Of a stretch of DNA of 64,000 nucleotides, positions 34,839 through 46,689 are shown in pieces. The DNA comes from Hevea brasiliensis. Lineage: Eukaryota; Streptophyta; Magnoliopsida; Malpighiales; Euphorbiaceae. How positions within the stretch are numbered: position 1 is the stretch's first letter; each line of letters opens with the position of its first letter. The translations under genes were made by a program, and so were the position numbers. The DNA lies in the NCBI RefSeq assembly GCF_030052815.1, contig NC_079493.1:124320394-124384393 (forward strand), in the 5' to 3' direction. The notes beneath the pieces were generated by a model. The model searched no databases and was not told where the DNA came from. It saw only the letters and a list, made by a program, of their open reading frames with translations.

Positions 34839-36004
34839 TAAAATATTTACCAATAATTTAATAAATAATATAAAATATTTTTAGAAAAAAAATATTTTTT
34901 TTAAAAAATAATTTCTATAAAAAATATATTTTATATAAATTATTTTACACAACAAATAGAGTAGCTTTTGTTTTGTTAGTGTTTCCCTATAAAATTAATT
35001 TTACTTAATTTATACATGTCAAAAATATATATGATATTTTCTCACGTGTAAACTAAATTGTGAGCCTACCAAAGATGCCTACAATCCTAATGTGAAATAA
35101 ATGTGTACCGATTTGACTTATGAATAGAACAATCGATAGAAAAAAATGACCTAATATTTTCTTGGGTTTTTTAACTCTATTAGGATGCGCTTCGTTAGGA
35201 TATATACTCGTTCAACTTTTGTGAAAATGGAAGAGAATTTTATCATTTGAGAAAACTTGAAAGGAGGCTTGTGCATTAAAAAGTAAAAGTATGCTTGAAA
35301 AATAAATTGATCATTGTGAAAAATATAACTTTCCATTACCTCGGGTAAGATCAAGTCCTTCATGCCGTCAACTTTCACCTCTCCAAGATTTGTGGATATC
35401 GGAGTAACTCGCCTGTCTCCTTAACTTTCCACAGGTAAGCGTCTAAACTGTCATTTTGTTGAATATCCTTGGTTTGTTTTCTTCAGTTTTCTTTTAAAGT
35501 TTCTTTTATATCCAGTCACACTAAATATCAAAATAGGTTATCTAGGCCCGTAGTTATTTCCTGTGCCTTCTTTTTATTCATTCGTAAACTCCATTTATCG
35601 TCACCTAGTTTTCATTCCCTTCGAGAGTAGATGTTTGAGTCATCGGAGACTCGTAAATACTCTAAAGAATATAGGTAGGAGTACTTTAACATGAGAGTTT
35701 TTGGTCTAAATAAATGAAAAATGATAAAGGAAGATAGGTGTAGCAAAGGTCGAATAGGTTGGAAACAAGATTAGGTCAAACAAATAAGTTATGAGATCGG
35801 GCCTTGGAACGAACCCAGGCGATAAGACAATAGATCGGGATTAAGATAAGTTCGGATCCTGGGCGAGCGACTAAAAAGAGATCGGATGTCGCAAATCAAA
35901 CAGTTCTAATAAAGCGATCATGCGGAAGATCGGCAAGGAGTTCGGCCTTTCATCCACCATCTAGTTATGAGGTCCCGTAGGCTAGGAAAAGCTTTACACA
36001 GGGG
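34839..36004 (+). other. Spacer passing into the left part of an older LTR
   Basis: No gene. From somewhere between about 35100 and 35700 the composition changes from AT-rich spacer to GATCGG-containing sequence that continues directly at 45576 once the copia insertion is removed. The left boundary of that older LTR could not be located by eye. Confidence 0.45.
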
Positions 36005-36009
36005 TTTCC
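36005..36009. repeat. Target-site duplication of the copia element, left copy
   Basis: TTTCC, identical to 45571-45575. Confidence 0.93.
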
Positions 36010-38113
36010 TGTTAGTAGTATGCCCTAGAGTATATCATTTAGTATGTATCTTGTACATATTTTTATTAATAAAAGGCGTTTCCACTTTTCCGTTTACATA
36101 ATATATTTATGTGTAATAGAAAAGGTCCATTGATATTTTGTTAGAAATTCTATTCTTAAATTGTTAAGAATATGAGTGACAGTATTTCTAGTACAAAGTA
36201 TCATAAATAGGTTCATAATCGAGGATACTTCATAATAAGGACATGACTTATCCAGAAAGATTGTATTCATGTTTGTAACCAAGTTATTTACATGAGATAT
36301 AAATAAGATGGAATGGTGAGTCTCATGCCATATAGCAAACATGATAGGCACTTATAAATAATAAATAGGCCGAACTAGTGACACTTATAACAAGCACATG
36401 GAGTTTACTCTTGTTAATATTTTGTCATAAATCATATCAGTGCATATAATCTTTAGACCTGAGATAACACAGTTATCTTGTATATAGGTAGTTTGAGTTT
36501 GATACTGCTTTCATACTTGTACTGTGTATGGGTATATGGGCATGTGTTGGCTCCTACTAGTTATATATGGAGGTAGGTGTTGATCAAGATGGAATCTGTT
36601 CCTCTAAGTAAATAGAGATAAAATCCTATGTTCATTTAATTGTTCTTGATGTTTTAAGTTCTGGCCAGACAGATAGATTTATTCGTAAAAGAGTTTCGAT
36701 AAAAATCTTTTTAATCAAGAACTGGAATTAAAAGAGAACATAATATTCATAGCAAATGGAGTTTGACATAAACCATGACTCCAGCTTGAGTTGGGATTTT
36801 GTAACAGAGAGATTCCAGTGCATGGTAACATATGATTATAGGTTCATTTAAGGTAAACCTTATTACTAATTGGGTGGCCATGGCATGCTATGCTAGGTGT
36901 TAACCATGGTCTATGAGGTGCATAAAATGATTTAGAGAAATCATTTATGGTAAGAAAGAGTTCTGATGATATTAAGAGTTGATATCATATCTCATTGCCA
37001 ATTAGTGATGAGCCTAGTAAGTCACACACATACACAAGTTATCACCTAATTAAATATGATTTAATTAATTAATTAAAGAGTTTAATTGATTAATTAAATA
37101 GGTTTGGTTTGCAATTAGATTGCAAAGTCCCTAGCATGACTTGAAACCAAATCTAGATTATTGGATGTATAGTATAAGTTAAATATATATTTAAAGTGTT
37201 TAAATATGAATTTAATTAATTTCTCATTAATTAACAGAGATTAATTAATTAATTTATATTTGATATAAATTGATTAGAAGAAGAAAAATAATTATTTTGG
37301 GTTAAGAACTCAAACTTAAGACACAGGGGCATTTTGATCATTTCATAGGGTGACATGTGGCACCATGAGATGGTGACACATGGCATTACACATAAGCTTG
37401 CCAAATGTCTTTTAATCATGTAAGATGATTAAAATTAAGATTAAATACAGGTTTGACACTTGGCACAATGTGATTGGGTCAATTAAATCTAGAACCAATC
37501 AGAGGGTGACATGTGGCAAGGGTTTAATGTGTTGACCTAGCTATATAAGTGTTGTTATGAATTAAAAATAAGACAACCAGCAGCCACTCCTCCTTTGTCA
37601 TGCCATTTTGAGGCTCTCCATCTCTTCTTCTTCATCTCTCATCAATTCAAAGAGATTAGTCATCAATCTCTTGAATTAAAAATACTAGAAATCGTTTATA
37701 GTGTCCTGTTTACATCTTTAATCTCTTAAAAGGCAGAACTTGATTTTCTAAATAATAGAAAAAGCTTTAGAAGCTATTCAAGGGCTACCATAGGTGTTCT
37801 TGGTGTAGACAAGCTAGAGGAACAACATCTGGTGTCCTGAACATGCATCTCAAAGGCGCGAATACACTATAGTGCATCAAGAGGTTAGTGTGTTTGTTTT
37901 TTATTTAATCTAAGGTTCTAAAATTAATCTGATTAATTTTAAAAATCTTAAATGGCAAATACAGATCCAAAAATATATTAAAAGAGTTTTAATATGTTGT
38001 TTATCATTGAAATCAAATAGATAAAAATAAATCTTGCATGATGCATGTGACCCTAGGTGAAAATTTTGAATTCAATGGCATAAACTTGTATTTTTCATGC
38101 TTCCATTCCTTCA
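36010..38113 (+). repeat. 5' LTR of Copia-1
   Basis: 2104 bp, TGTTAGTAGTATG to CATTCCTTCA. TATATAA at 37543-37549, after GACCTAGC, is a good TATA box; the U3 part would be about 1.55 kb. Small frames inside it (for example 36094-36351 on the minus strand) recur in the other LTR but have no recognisable protein. Confidence 0.93.
37543..37549 (+). promoter_or_regulatory. TATA box in the 5' LTR of Copia-1
   Basis: TATATAA within CTAGCTATATAAGTGTTG, conserved in the 3' LTR at 44999-45005. Transcription would start about 30 bases downstream. Confidence 0.65.
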
Positions 38114-38115
38114 AT

Positions 38116-38130
38116 TGGTATCAGAGCCAC
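38116..38130 (+). other. Primer-binding site of Copia-1
   Basis: TGGTATCAGAGCCAC, two bases after the LTR; at least 14 bases are complementary to the initiator tRNA-Met 3' end. Confidence 0.94.
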
Positions 38131-39896
38131 TATATTTGCCATTTAGATTGTTGATTATATGATTTAATTGTGTGTTTGATCATGAGATGATTTATCCATT
38201 GCTGGTTAAAATGGATATGTGGCGGTATGCTTGAAGAACACCATCAATGGTGCGCATGGTTTGGCTTCATGGGTGGTGCAAAGGTTTGGCTTTTTAATTT
38301 GCAATTGTTGCATGATCTAAAAGCTCATCCTATGTCTAATTAAATTGTTTAATTAGAATTTTAATCACACAATTAAATTTTGATTCAAATCAGAATTTTA
38401 AAAAATGGTTTGAATGTGATTCAAATATGAATTTTAAAAGTTGTTTGAATGTGATTCAAATCTGAATTTTTAAAGTTGTTTGAATCATATTTAAATCTGA
38501 TTTTAATAGTTGTTTGAATAATATTCAGATCTGAATTTTTAAAAATTGATTGAATGTGATTCAAATCTGATTTTTTAAAAATTGTTTGAATGTGATTCAA
38601 ATTTGAATTTTTAAGGTTGTTTGAATGTGATTCAAATCTGAATTTTTAAATTTGTTTGAATGAGATTCAAATCTGAATTTTTAAATTTATTTGAATCATA
38701 TTCAAATCTGGATTTTTAAGTTGAATATAAGATATTCAATTTAATTTAAGTATGTATGTTTTATTTAATTGTTAAATAGTGATATGCATGATAGATGATC
38801 ATGGACTATAAAAGACCAATGTGATTGGATTTATTTCTTTTATACTTATTTGGGATTGTAAATTAATTAATTTATTTTAATTTATTTGGGCATGTATTAT
38901 TAAGTTTGTAATAATTTTTTGTTGTAATTTTATTTATTTAAGTTCTTGTAAATTCGCCTTGGTATGCCAAGGATTACTATGTAATATTGGATTGCAAGAA
39001 GTTCAAGGAGGTCAAGAGCATAGGTGAGACCAGTGAGAGGAATTCAAGATCAAGTGTTGATTATGTACTCCTTCAGCAACTCTTGTAAAATGAATGAATG
39101 AAATGCACCTAGAAATGCCCTGATTCAATTCTTGGTGTCTCAGAATTGAATCCCTTAGAAAGTCCATGATCATACCATATTTACTACTTATCCATGAATG
39201 CATGAGATGTATGGGAATATATGCAATTATATGATATATGCATGCTAAATGGATAATGTGCAAAGTGAGACCTTAATAGTAATTAGGATGACTACAAAAT
39301 CTTCCAAACAAATGATTAAGTTGGAAATGCTATAATTAAAATAATTATAACATGGGTCCTCCATTGGGGTAATTATTTTAAGAAATTTTAAATAGTTGCA
39401 TAAGATCAATTAATTTAAGAGATTTTCTTAAGAATAATTGTTAAGCATGAGATGTTGTAAATATGTAAATGGTTTGGTGGCCAATATTGGATGTACCTGA
39501 GGATATTAAAATTATTTGCATAATTACTGGCTCAATGGGATCAACTTAACTAATGCAAGATAAGTCAATAATGGATGTACCTGAGATTTTGAGCATTAGG
39601 GGCTAGGTAAAGGATTGAACCTCACATGAGATGTGATGGGCAAGGAGTTGCTCACTTATAGTTTATTGTAATTCCAATAACGGATGTACCTGAGGATGAT
39701 CAATAGAATTATAAGAATTCAATCACCCACTAGAAATCCATCCAATTAGGATTTCCGTTTTCTACTTTGGAAGTGTAGGATTCGCTAAGTTAGTGGGAGG
39801 ACCAATTTGATTAAAAGATCATAATCATTTTGGTTAATTACTTGATACATTTACTAATTAATCTGGTTATTTTCTGCAATTAATTTTCTGATAATA
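38131..39896 (+). other. Untranslated leader of Copia-1
   Basis: 1.77 kb without a long frame between primer site and gag. It carries a tandem array of about ten 35-bp units (38380-38712) and three copies of GGATGTACCTGAG (39489, 39573, 39682). The leader of such elements normally holds dimerisation and packaging signals, so the repeats could be part of those; this is inference. Confidence 0.75.
38380..38712 (+). repeat. Tandem array of ~35-bp inverted-repeat units in the Copia-1 leader
   Basis: About ten diverged units, each around TTTGAATGTGATTCAAA, where TTTGAAT and ATTCAAA are inverted repeats. Unit spacing is 34-39 bp. Some units have the spacer changed (TTTGAATCATATTCAAA) while keeping the arms. 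Confidence 0.85.
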
Positions 39897-40652
39897 ATGA
39901 GCATAGAACAACCACCACCATCCAATATCCTTGCAAGCATACTTGATCGCAACAGGTTGACAGGATCTAATCTCTCTAATTGGCTAAGAAATTTAAAACT
40001 TGTCCTGAACCTTGAACATATAGGATATGTTCTAGATTCAAATGTTCTTGGTCCCTTACCTCCAGAGGCCACTCAAGAGGAACATGAAACTTTGGACAAG
40101 TGGAAGGAGCATGATATGAGAGCTAAGTGTTACATGCTTGCTTCCATGAGTAATGAGTTACAGAAGCAGCATGAGAACATGCAGAGTGTGAGTGAGATCC
40201 TCTTTCACCTACAAGAGTTGTATGATGAGCACAGTAGGAATGCTAGGTATGAGATATCTAGGCAGCTGCTTCACATGAAGATGTCTGAGGGACAGAATGT
40301 TGGGGATCATGTCCATAAGATGATTCGGCTGATTGAGCAGTTGGAACATCTTGACTTCAACATGGATTTCCAACTACAGATGGATTTAATCCTTCAGTCC
40401 CTTCCTAAATCTTTTGGGAATTTTTTGACAAATTTTCATATGACTAAACAGGAATGCACCTTAGCTGGTTTACTCAACATGCTGGTTATTGCCCAAAAGA
40501 ATATGCCGGGTAATAAAGGAAAAGAGGTAGCTTTGATTGCATCTTCTTCTACTGGAAAGTCCAACAAGAAGAAGGGCAATAAGAAAAAGAAACCTCAGAT
40601 TCCTGGTCCTTCCAAGAAGATAGCCAAACAGAAAAATAAAGATCAAAGTTGA
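39897..40652 (+). pseudogene. gag of Copia-1 (capsid, knuckle damaged)
   Basis: 251 codons from ATG 39897: an N-terminal LTGSNLSNWLRNLKLVL block typical of copia gag, then the UBN2-type capsid (about 39990-40480) and a lysine-rich tail. The zinc-knuckle region continues one frame over (GKCFHYQ at about 40663-40683), so a single-base shift separates them. The knuckle sequence is itself hit by a 23-bp triplication (40662-40730). A capsid could in principle still be made, without nucleic-acid binding by the knuckle and without protease processing. Confidence 0.85.
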
Positions 40653-40661
40653 CAAAAGTAA

Positions 40662-40730
40662 AGGAAAGTGTTTCCACTATCAGCAGGAAAGTGTTTCCAC
40701 TGCCAGCAGGAAAGTGTTTCTACTATCCAG
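40662..40730 (+). repeat. 23-bp unit repeated three times at the gag zinc knuckle
   Basis: Units at 40662, 40685 and 40708, each around AGGAAAGTGTTTCCACTATC with 1-3 differences. 23 is not a multiple of three, so the array also changes the frame and leaves no complete CCHC motif. Confidence 0.9.
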
Positions 40731-40796
40731 AGTATAGCAATCTAAAAGAATGCAATGCCATGATGAAAATCAACTCAAAATTCAAAATATATTTAG

Positions 40797-43392
40797 CACT
40801 TAAGATTAGGTCATGTTGCAGAAGATAGGATTACAAAATTGGAGAAAAAGGGGATTTTATCCTCATTGGGCTCTAAGCCTACTCCAACTTGTGAATCTTG
40901 CCTTCAGGGCAAAATGACTAGATTACCCTTTGTTGGATAAGGGCTAAGGGCTGAAAATATTTTGGAGCTAATACATAGTGATGTATGTGATCCATTTAAG
41001 GAAATGGTTAAAGGCGATTTTCATTACTTTATTACTTTTACAGATGATAAATCAAGGTTTGGGTATTTGTATTTGATGAAATACAACCATGAATCCTTTG
41101 AAAAGTTTAAAGAATTTAAATCTAAAGTAGAAAATCAAACAGGAAAGAGTACTAAAGCTCTTCGATCAGATCGTGGAGGAGAAAATTTGAGTACTGAATT
41201 TGATGAATACTTGAGAGAGCATAGCATTGTTTCCAACTGACTCCTCCAGGAACACCACAGTTGAATGGTGTATTTGAAAGGAGAAATCGTACTCTATTGG
41301 ATATGGTACGTAGTATGATGAGCTATACTGATATGCCAATCTCCTTTTGGGGATTTGCATTAGAATCAGCTTTGTATATTCTAAATAGGATTCCATCAAA
41401 ATTAGTTTCTTCCACACCTTATGAGATATGGCATGGAAGAAAACCAAGTTTTAAGCATGTTAAGATTTGGGGTTGTCCAGCTTATATCAAAAAGCTGAAC
41501 ACTGATAAATTGGAAACCAGATCAGAAAAGGGTCGATTTGTTGGATATCCAAAAGATAGTTTTGGATATTATTTTTATTTTTATTTGCCTACATCACAAA
41601 AGGTTGTGGTGAGTAGAGATGCCACATTTCTTGAATAACAGTTTGTCCAAGAAGGAGGCAAAGGAAGGCAAATAGAGTTAGAATTAGAGAATTCTGACCA
41701 ATCAACAGATCAGATGGATATAGATCCATCTAGTCAACCTATACCCGTTGATGAAACATCTACAGCTGTTCCTCATAGAACAACCAGGGTATCTCACCCA
41801 CCAGTGAGATATGGTTTCCTTCATAAAGAAGAACAAGAGTTGTCTACTCATGAAGAAGTAAATCATGGAGATGATCCACTTACCTATGAAGAAGCTATAT
41901 CAGATAAAGATTCTTCAAAATGGATTGATGCTATGAAATCTGAAATTGATTCCATGTATAAGAATCAAGTTTGGGATCTTGCTGACCCCCCTGAAGGTAT
42001 TGTACCTATAGGGAACAAATGGGTTTTTAAGAAGAAAATTGGTTCTGATGGAAAGGTAGAGACCTATAAGGCAAGGCTAGTAGTGAAAGGGTTTCGCTAA
42101 AGACAAGGAATCGACTATGAGGAGACTTTCTCGACTGTTGCCATGCTTAAATCAATTAGGATTCTATTAGCAATAACTGCATACGATGATTATGAGATTT
42201 GGCAGATGGATGTCAAAACAGCTTTTTTCAATGGATACATTGCAGAAAACATTTTCATGGAACAACCTAGGGGCTTTGAATCCCAAGATGGTTCCAAGGT
42301 ATGCAAGCTAAAGCGATCTATTTATGAGTTGAAGCAAGCTTCCAGGAGTTGGAACATTCGTTTTGATGAAGCCATTAAATCCTTTGGTTTTATCAAAAAT
42401 GAGGATGAGCCATGTGTATATAAGAAGGTTAGTGACAGTGCTATCACTTTCCTTATCTTATATGTGGATGACATACTGTTAATGGGTAATGACACAGGTA
42501 TGTTGACAACTGTAAAGGTATGGTTGTCAAATACATTCTCTATGAAAGACTTAGGGGAGGCAACCTATATTCTTGGGATTCGCATCTATAGAGATGGAGC
42601 GAAAAGAATAATTGGTTTATCCCAAAGTCTATACTTGGAAAAGGTGTTAAAGAGGTTTAACATGCTTGATTCCAAGAGAGGATTGTTACCAGTGAGACAT
42701 GGTATCCATCTTTCTAAAGAGATGTCTCCAAAGACATCTGAAGAAAGAGATAAGATGGCCAGGATTCCATATGCTTCGGCTATTGGAAGTTTAATGTATG
42801 CAATGTTGTGTACTAGGCCGGATATCGCATATGCTATTAGTTTGACTAGCAGGTATCAATCCAATCCAAGTTTGGAACACTGGATAGCTGTCAAGAATAT
42901 TCTTAAGCACTTGAGAAGAACTAAGGATTTATTCTTGATCTATGGAGGTGGAGACTTGCAATTGGATGGTTATACTAATTCTGATTTCCAATCAGATATC
43001 GATGATAGAAAGTCTACCTCTGGATATGTGTTCATTTGTAATGGAGGTGCAGTCAGTTGGAAGAGTTCCAAACAGAGCACGATTGCAGATTCCACTACTG
43101 AGGCTGAGTATATTGTTGCATCAGATGCTGCAAAGGAAGCTGTTTGGATAAAGAAGTTCGTGACAGAACTTATAGTAGTTCCTTCCATTGAGTCAACAGT
43201 TCCACTACACTGTGACAATAATGGAGTAGTCATACAGGCTAAGGAACCAAGGTCTCACCAAAAATCCAAACACATAGAAAGGCGTTACCACATTATCAGA
43301 GAAATAGTTGGGCAAGGCGATGTAGCCATGTAGAAAATAGCATCAGCTGAAAATCCAGCTGATCCATTCACTAAGCCTATGTCATAGACTCA
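40797..43392 (+). pseudogene. pol of Copia-1: integrase, RT, RNase H (protease missing)
   Basis: The GAG-pre-integrase domain starts at 40797 (HLRLGHVAEDR.., CESC motif) and ends at a TAA at 40938; the same frame then gives the integrase core (TDD and SDRGGEN motifs). A base is missing from a C run near 41233, shifting frame; the next frame continues integrase to a stop at 41636. RT runs from 41714, broken by TAA at 42098 (CAA expected), and is open from there with LYVDDILLMG at about 42456. RNase H includes STTEAEYIVASDAAKEA near 43100. More stops lie at 43331 and 43385. Only about 60 bp separate the knuckle remnant from the pre-integrase domain, so the aspartic protease is deleted. Confidence 0.9.
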
Positions 43393-43446
43393 GCTAGACC
43401 GTCATCTTGAGAAGATGGGTCTAAGATATTGTAATGAATGGCTCTA

Positions 43447-43461
43447 GTGCTAGTGGGAGAT
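43447..43461 (+). other. Polypurine tract of Copia-1
   Basis: GTGCTAGTGGGAGAT-type purine-rich end (AGTGGGAGAT) directly before the 3' LTR, the usual copia form. Confidence 0.75.
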
Positions 43462-45570
43462 TGTTAGTAGTATGCCCTAGAGCATATCATTTAGTATGTA
43501 TCTTGTACATATTTTTATTAATAAAAAGCATTTCCACTTTTCCGTTTACATAATATATTTATATGTAATAGAAAAGGTCCATTGATATTTTGTTAGAAAT
43601 TCTATTCTTAAGTTGTTAAGAATATGAGTGACAGTATTTCTAGTATAAAGTATCATAAATAGGTTCACAATTGAGGATACTTCATAATAAGGACATGACT
43701 TATCCAGAAAGATTGTATTCATGTTTGTTACCAAGTTATTTATATGAGATATAAATAAGATAGAATGGTGAGTCTCATGCCATATAGCAAACATGATAGG
43801 CACTTATAAATGATAAGTAGGCCGAACCAGTGACACTTATGACAAGCACATGGAGTTTACTCTTGTCAATGTTTTGTCATAAATCATATCAGTGCATATA
43901 ATCTTTAGACCTGAGATAGCACAGTTATCTTGTATATAGGTAGTTTGAGTTTGATACCGCTTTCATACTTGTACTGTGTATGGGTATATGGGCATGTGTT
44001 GGCTCCTACTAGTTATATATGGAGGTAGGTGTTGATCAAGATGGAATCTGTTCCTCTAAGTAAATAGAGATAAAATCCTATATTCATTTAATTGTTCTTG
44101 ATGTTTCAAGTTCCTGGCCAGGACAGATAGATTTATTCAGAAAAGAGTTTCTGATAAGAAAATCTTTTTAATCAAGAACTGGAATTAAAAGAGAACATAA
44201 TATTCATAGCAAATGGAGTTTGACATAAACCATGACTCCAGCTTGAGTTGGGATTTTGTAACAGAGAGATTCCAGTGCATGGTAACATATGATTATAGGT
44301 TCATTTAAGGTAAACCTTATTACTAATTGGGTGGCCATGGCATACTATGCTAGGTGTTAACCATGGTCTATGAGATGCATAAAATGATTTAGAGAAATCA
44401 TTTATGGTAAGAAAGAGTTCTAATGATATTAAGAATTGATATCATATCTCAGTGCCAATTAGTGATGAGCCTAGTAAGTCACACACATACACAAGTTATC
44501 ACCTAATTAAATATGATTTAATTAATTAATTAAAGATTTTAATTGATTAATTAAATAGGTTTGGTTTGCAATTAGATTGCAAAGTCCCTAGCATGACTTG
44601 AAACCAAATCCAGATTATTGGATGTATAGTATAAGTTAAATTTATATTTAAAGTGTTTAAATATGAATTTAATTAATGAGAAATTAATTAATAGAGATTA
44701 ATTAATTAATTTATATTTGATATAAATTGATTAGAAGAAGAGAAATAATTATTTTGGGTTAAGAACTCAAAATTAAGACACAGGGGCATTATAGTCATTT
44801 CACAGGGTGACATGTGGCACCATGAGATGGTGACACATGGCATTACACATAAACTTGCCAAATGTCTTTTAATCATGTAAGATGATTAAAATTAAGATTA
44901 AATACAGGTTTGACACTTGGCACAATGTGATTGGGTCAATTAAACCTAGAACCAATCAGAGGGTGACATGTGGCAAGGGTTTAATGTGTTGACCTAGCTA
45001 TATAAGTGTTGTTATGAATTAAAAATAAGACAACCAGTAGCCACTCCTCCTTTGTCACACCATTTTGAGGCTCTCCATCTCTTCTTCTTCATCTCTCATC
45101 AATTCAAAGAGATTAGCCATCAATCTCTTGAATTAAAAATACTAGAAATCGTTTCTAGTATCCTGTTTACATCTTTAATCTCTTCAAAGGTAGAACTTGA
45201 TTTTCTAAATAATAGAAAAAGCTTTAAAAGCTGTTCAAGGGCTGCCATAGGTGTTCTTGGTGTGGACAAGCTAGAGGGACAACATCTGGTGTCCTGAAGA
45301 CGCATCTCAAAGGCACGAATACACTGCAGTGCATCAAGAGGTTAGTGTGTTTGTTCTTGATTTAATCTAGGGTTCTAAAGTTAATCTGATTAATTTTAAA
45401 AATCTTAAATGGCAAATACAGATCCAAAAACATATTAAAAGAGTTTTAATATGTTGTTTATTATTGAAATCAAATAGATAAAAATAAATCTTGCATGATG
45501 CGTGTGACCCTAGGTGAAAATTTTGAATTCAATGGCATAAACTTGTGTTTTTCACGCTTCTGTTCCTTCA
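43462..45570 (+). repeat. 3' LTR of Copia-1
   Basis: 2109 bp, TGTTAGTAGTATG to TGTTCCTTCA, aligned throughout with 36010-38113; TATA box at 44999-45005. Confidence 0.93.
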
Positions 45571-45575
45571 TTTCC
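45571..45575. repeat. Target-site duplication of Copia-1, right copy
   Basis: TTTCC, identical to 36005-36009. Confidence 0.93.
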
Positions 45576-46686
45576 TGTGTCTTCGGTACTTCATTCGCAT
45601 ATAAAAGGGGTTAAGAAGGACCCTTTACCAGAATTCTTAGTTCAAAGTTCTTATAAAATGTCATTCTAATAAACATATTAAGAGATCGGGGGAGAGTTTT
45701 TACCGGAACTCAGCCTAATTTTTTTAAAGCAACATATTAAGAGATCGGGGGATAGTTCTTACTCGAACTCAACCTAATTTTTAACGCAATATATTAAGAG
45801 ATCGGGAGAGAGTTCTTATCTGAACTCAGCCTAATTTTTTTTAACACAACATATTAAGTGATCGAGAGAGAGTTCTTACCCAAACTCAGCCTAATTTTTA
45901 ATGCAATGTATTAAGAGATCGGGGAAGAGTCCTTACTCGAATTCTCAGCTAAAATCTTAATAAAGTATATAGAGATCGGGGGAGAGTTCTTACCCGAATT
46001 CTAGGCCAAAATCTTAATAAAATATGTGGAGATCGTGGGAGAGTTCTTACCCGAAATCCTCCGCTTAAATTTTAACAGAATACATTAAGAGATCAGGAGA
46101 GAGTTCTTACCCGAATTCTCTTAGCTTAAATTCAAACTAAAATATACTAAGAAATTGGGGGAGATTTCTTACACGAAGCTCTCAAATTAAATGCTTAATA
46201 TACCAAAGGATCGGCGGGAGAGGTCTTCCCAAACTATCCCGAATACTAGGTTGAGGCCCGATGGAGAGTTCTCCTCAAGGCATTCATATTTATAGGACAA
46301 AAATTCCCCCCTGAGAATATCACAACTCAGTATTCAAATTAACCCCCAACAAAAATCCATTACACAACACCTATTCACTGAAGGGTCATCTCATGTACGC
46401 TTGTTCTTGGGCAACCCAAAATAGTGAAACATCAAATATTTCTTTTATCCGTACAAAGGATTAACGTCATCATTCTAACCCCTAAATTATCAATTTATAA
46501 AGAGTACAACATTAACTAACACCTTCTCCACCCGTTTACGGACCCCGAACCTAGAATCTCTATTTTCAAAGTGGATTTTAATTTTTACAAATGGTTTTCT
46601 TTAATTTCCCTCAAAATTAAAGTGGCGACTCCTCACTTTTCCCACTTCGGTGAGAATCATCCGGCGACCGCAAAGTCCTTGCGACA
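45576..46686 (+). mobile_element. Right part of an older LTR with primer site, probably Tat/Ogre-type gypsy
   Basis: Continues the sequence left of 36005. It has a TATA-like GCATATAAAAGGGG (45597), ten tandem ~58-bp units (45674-46250), and an end of LTR type: TTTCCCTCAAAATTAAAG followed by TGGCGACTCC (46623-46632). From memory of that group, a TGGCGACTCC start is the primer site found in Tat/Ogre gypsy elements. The sequence breaks at about 46687, where a truncated minus-strand copia element begins, so no coding part of this element is left here. Confidence 0.5.
45674..46250 (+). repeat. Ten tandem ~58-bp repeats
   Basis: Units begin near CATATTAAGAGATCGGGG and contain GAGAGTTCTTACCCGAA; ten copies with 52-62 bp spacing, diverging more toward the right end. 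The repeats have no unique spacers and no CRISPR-like uniformity. Plant Tat/Ogre LTRs and UTRs often hold such arrays. Confidence 0.9.
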
Positions 46687-46689
46687 TCA

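Larger units (their letters stand above)
36010..45570 (+). mobile_element. Ty1/copia element Copia-1, full length, protease-deleted
   Basis: A 9.6-kb element with LTRs of 2104 and 2109 bp, perfect TTTCC target duplication, tRNA-Met primer site, a 1.8-kb leader, gag, integrase, reverse transcriptase and RNase H in copia order, and a purine tract. LTRs this long and the gag type suggest the Tork/Angela side of the copia tree, but that is uncertain. LTRs differ by a few percent in samples read by eye. The coding part has stops, one clear single-base loss, and no protease region, so it is not autonomous. It is inserted in an older LTR. Confidence 0.93.

Noticed and set aside
36094..36351. 85-codon minus-strand frame in both Copia-1 LTRs (also 43546-43803)
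   Set aside because: It is conserved only because the LTRs are copies of each other; no domain, and it lies in the U3 part.
45674..46250. Regular repeats that might be taken for a CRISPR array
   Set aside because: Units are directly adjacent with no unique spacers, they diverge gradually, and the context is a plant LTR.
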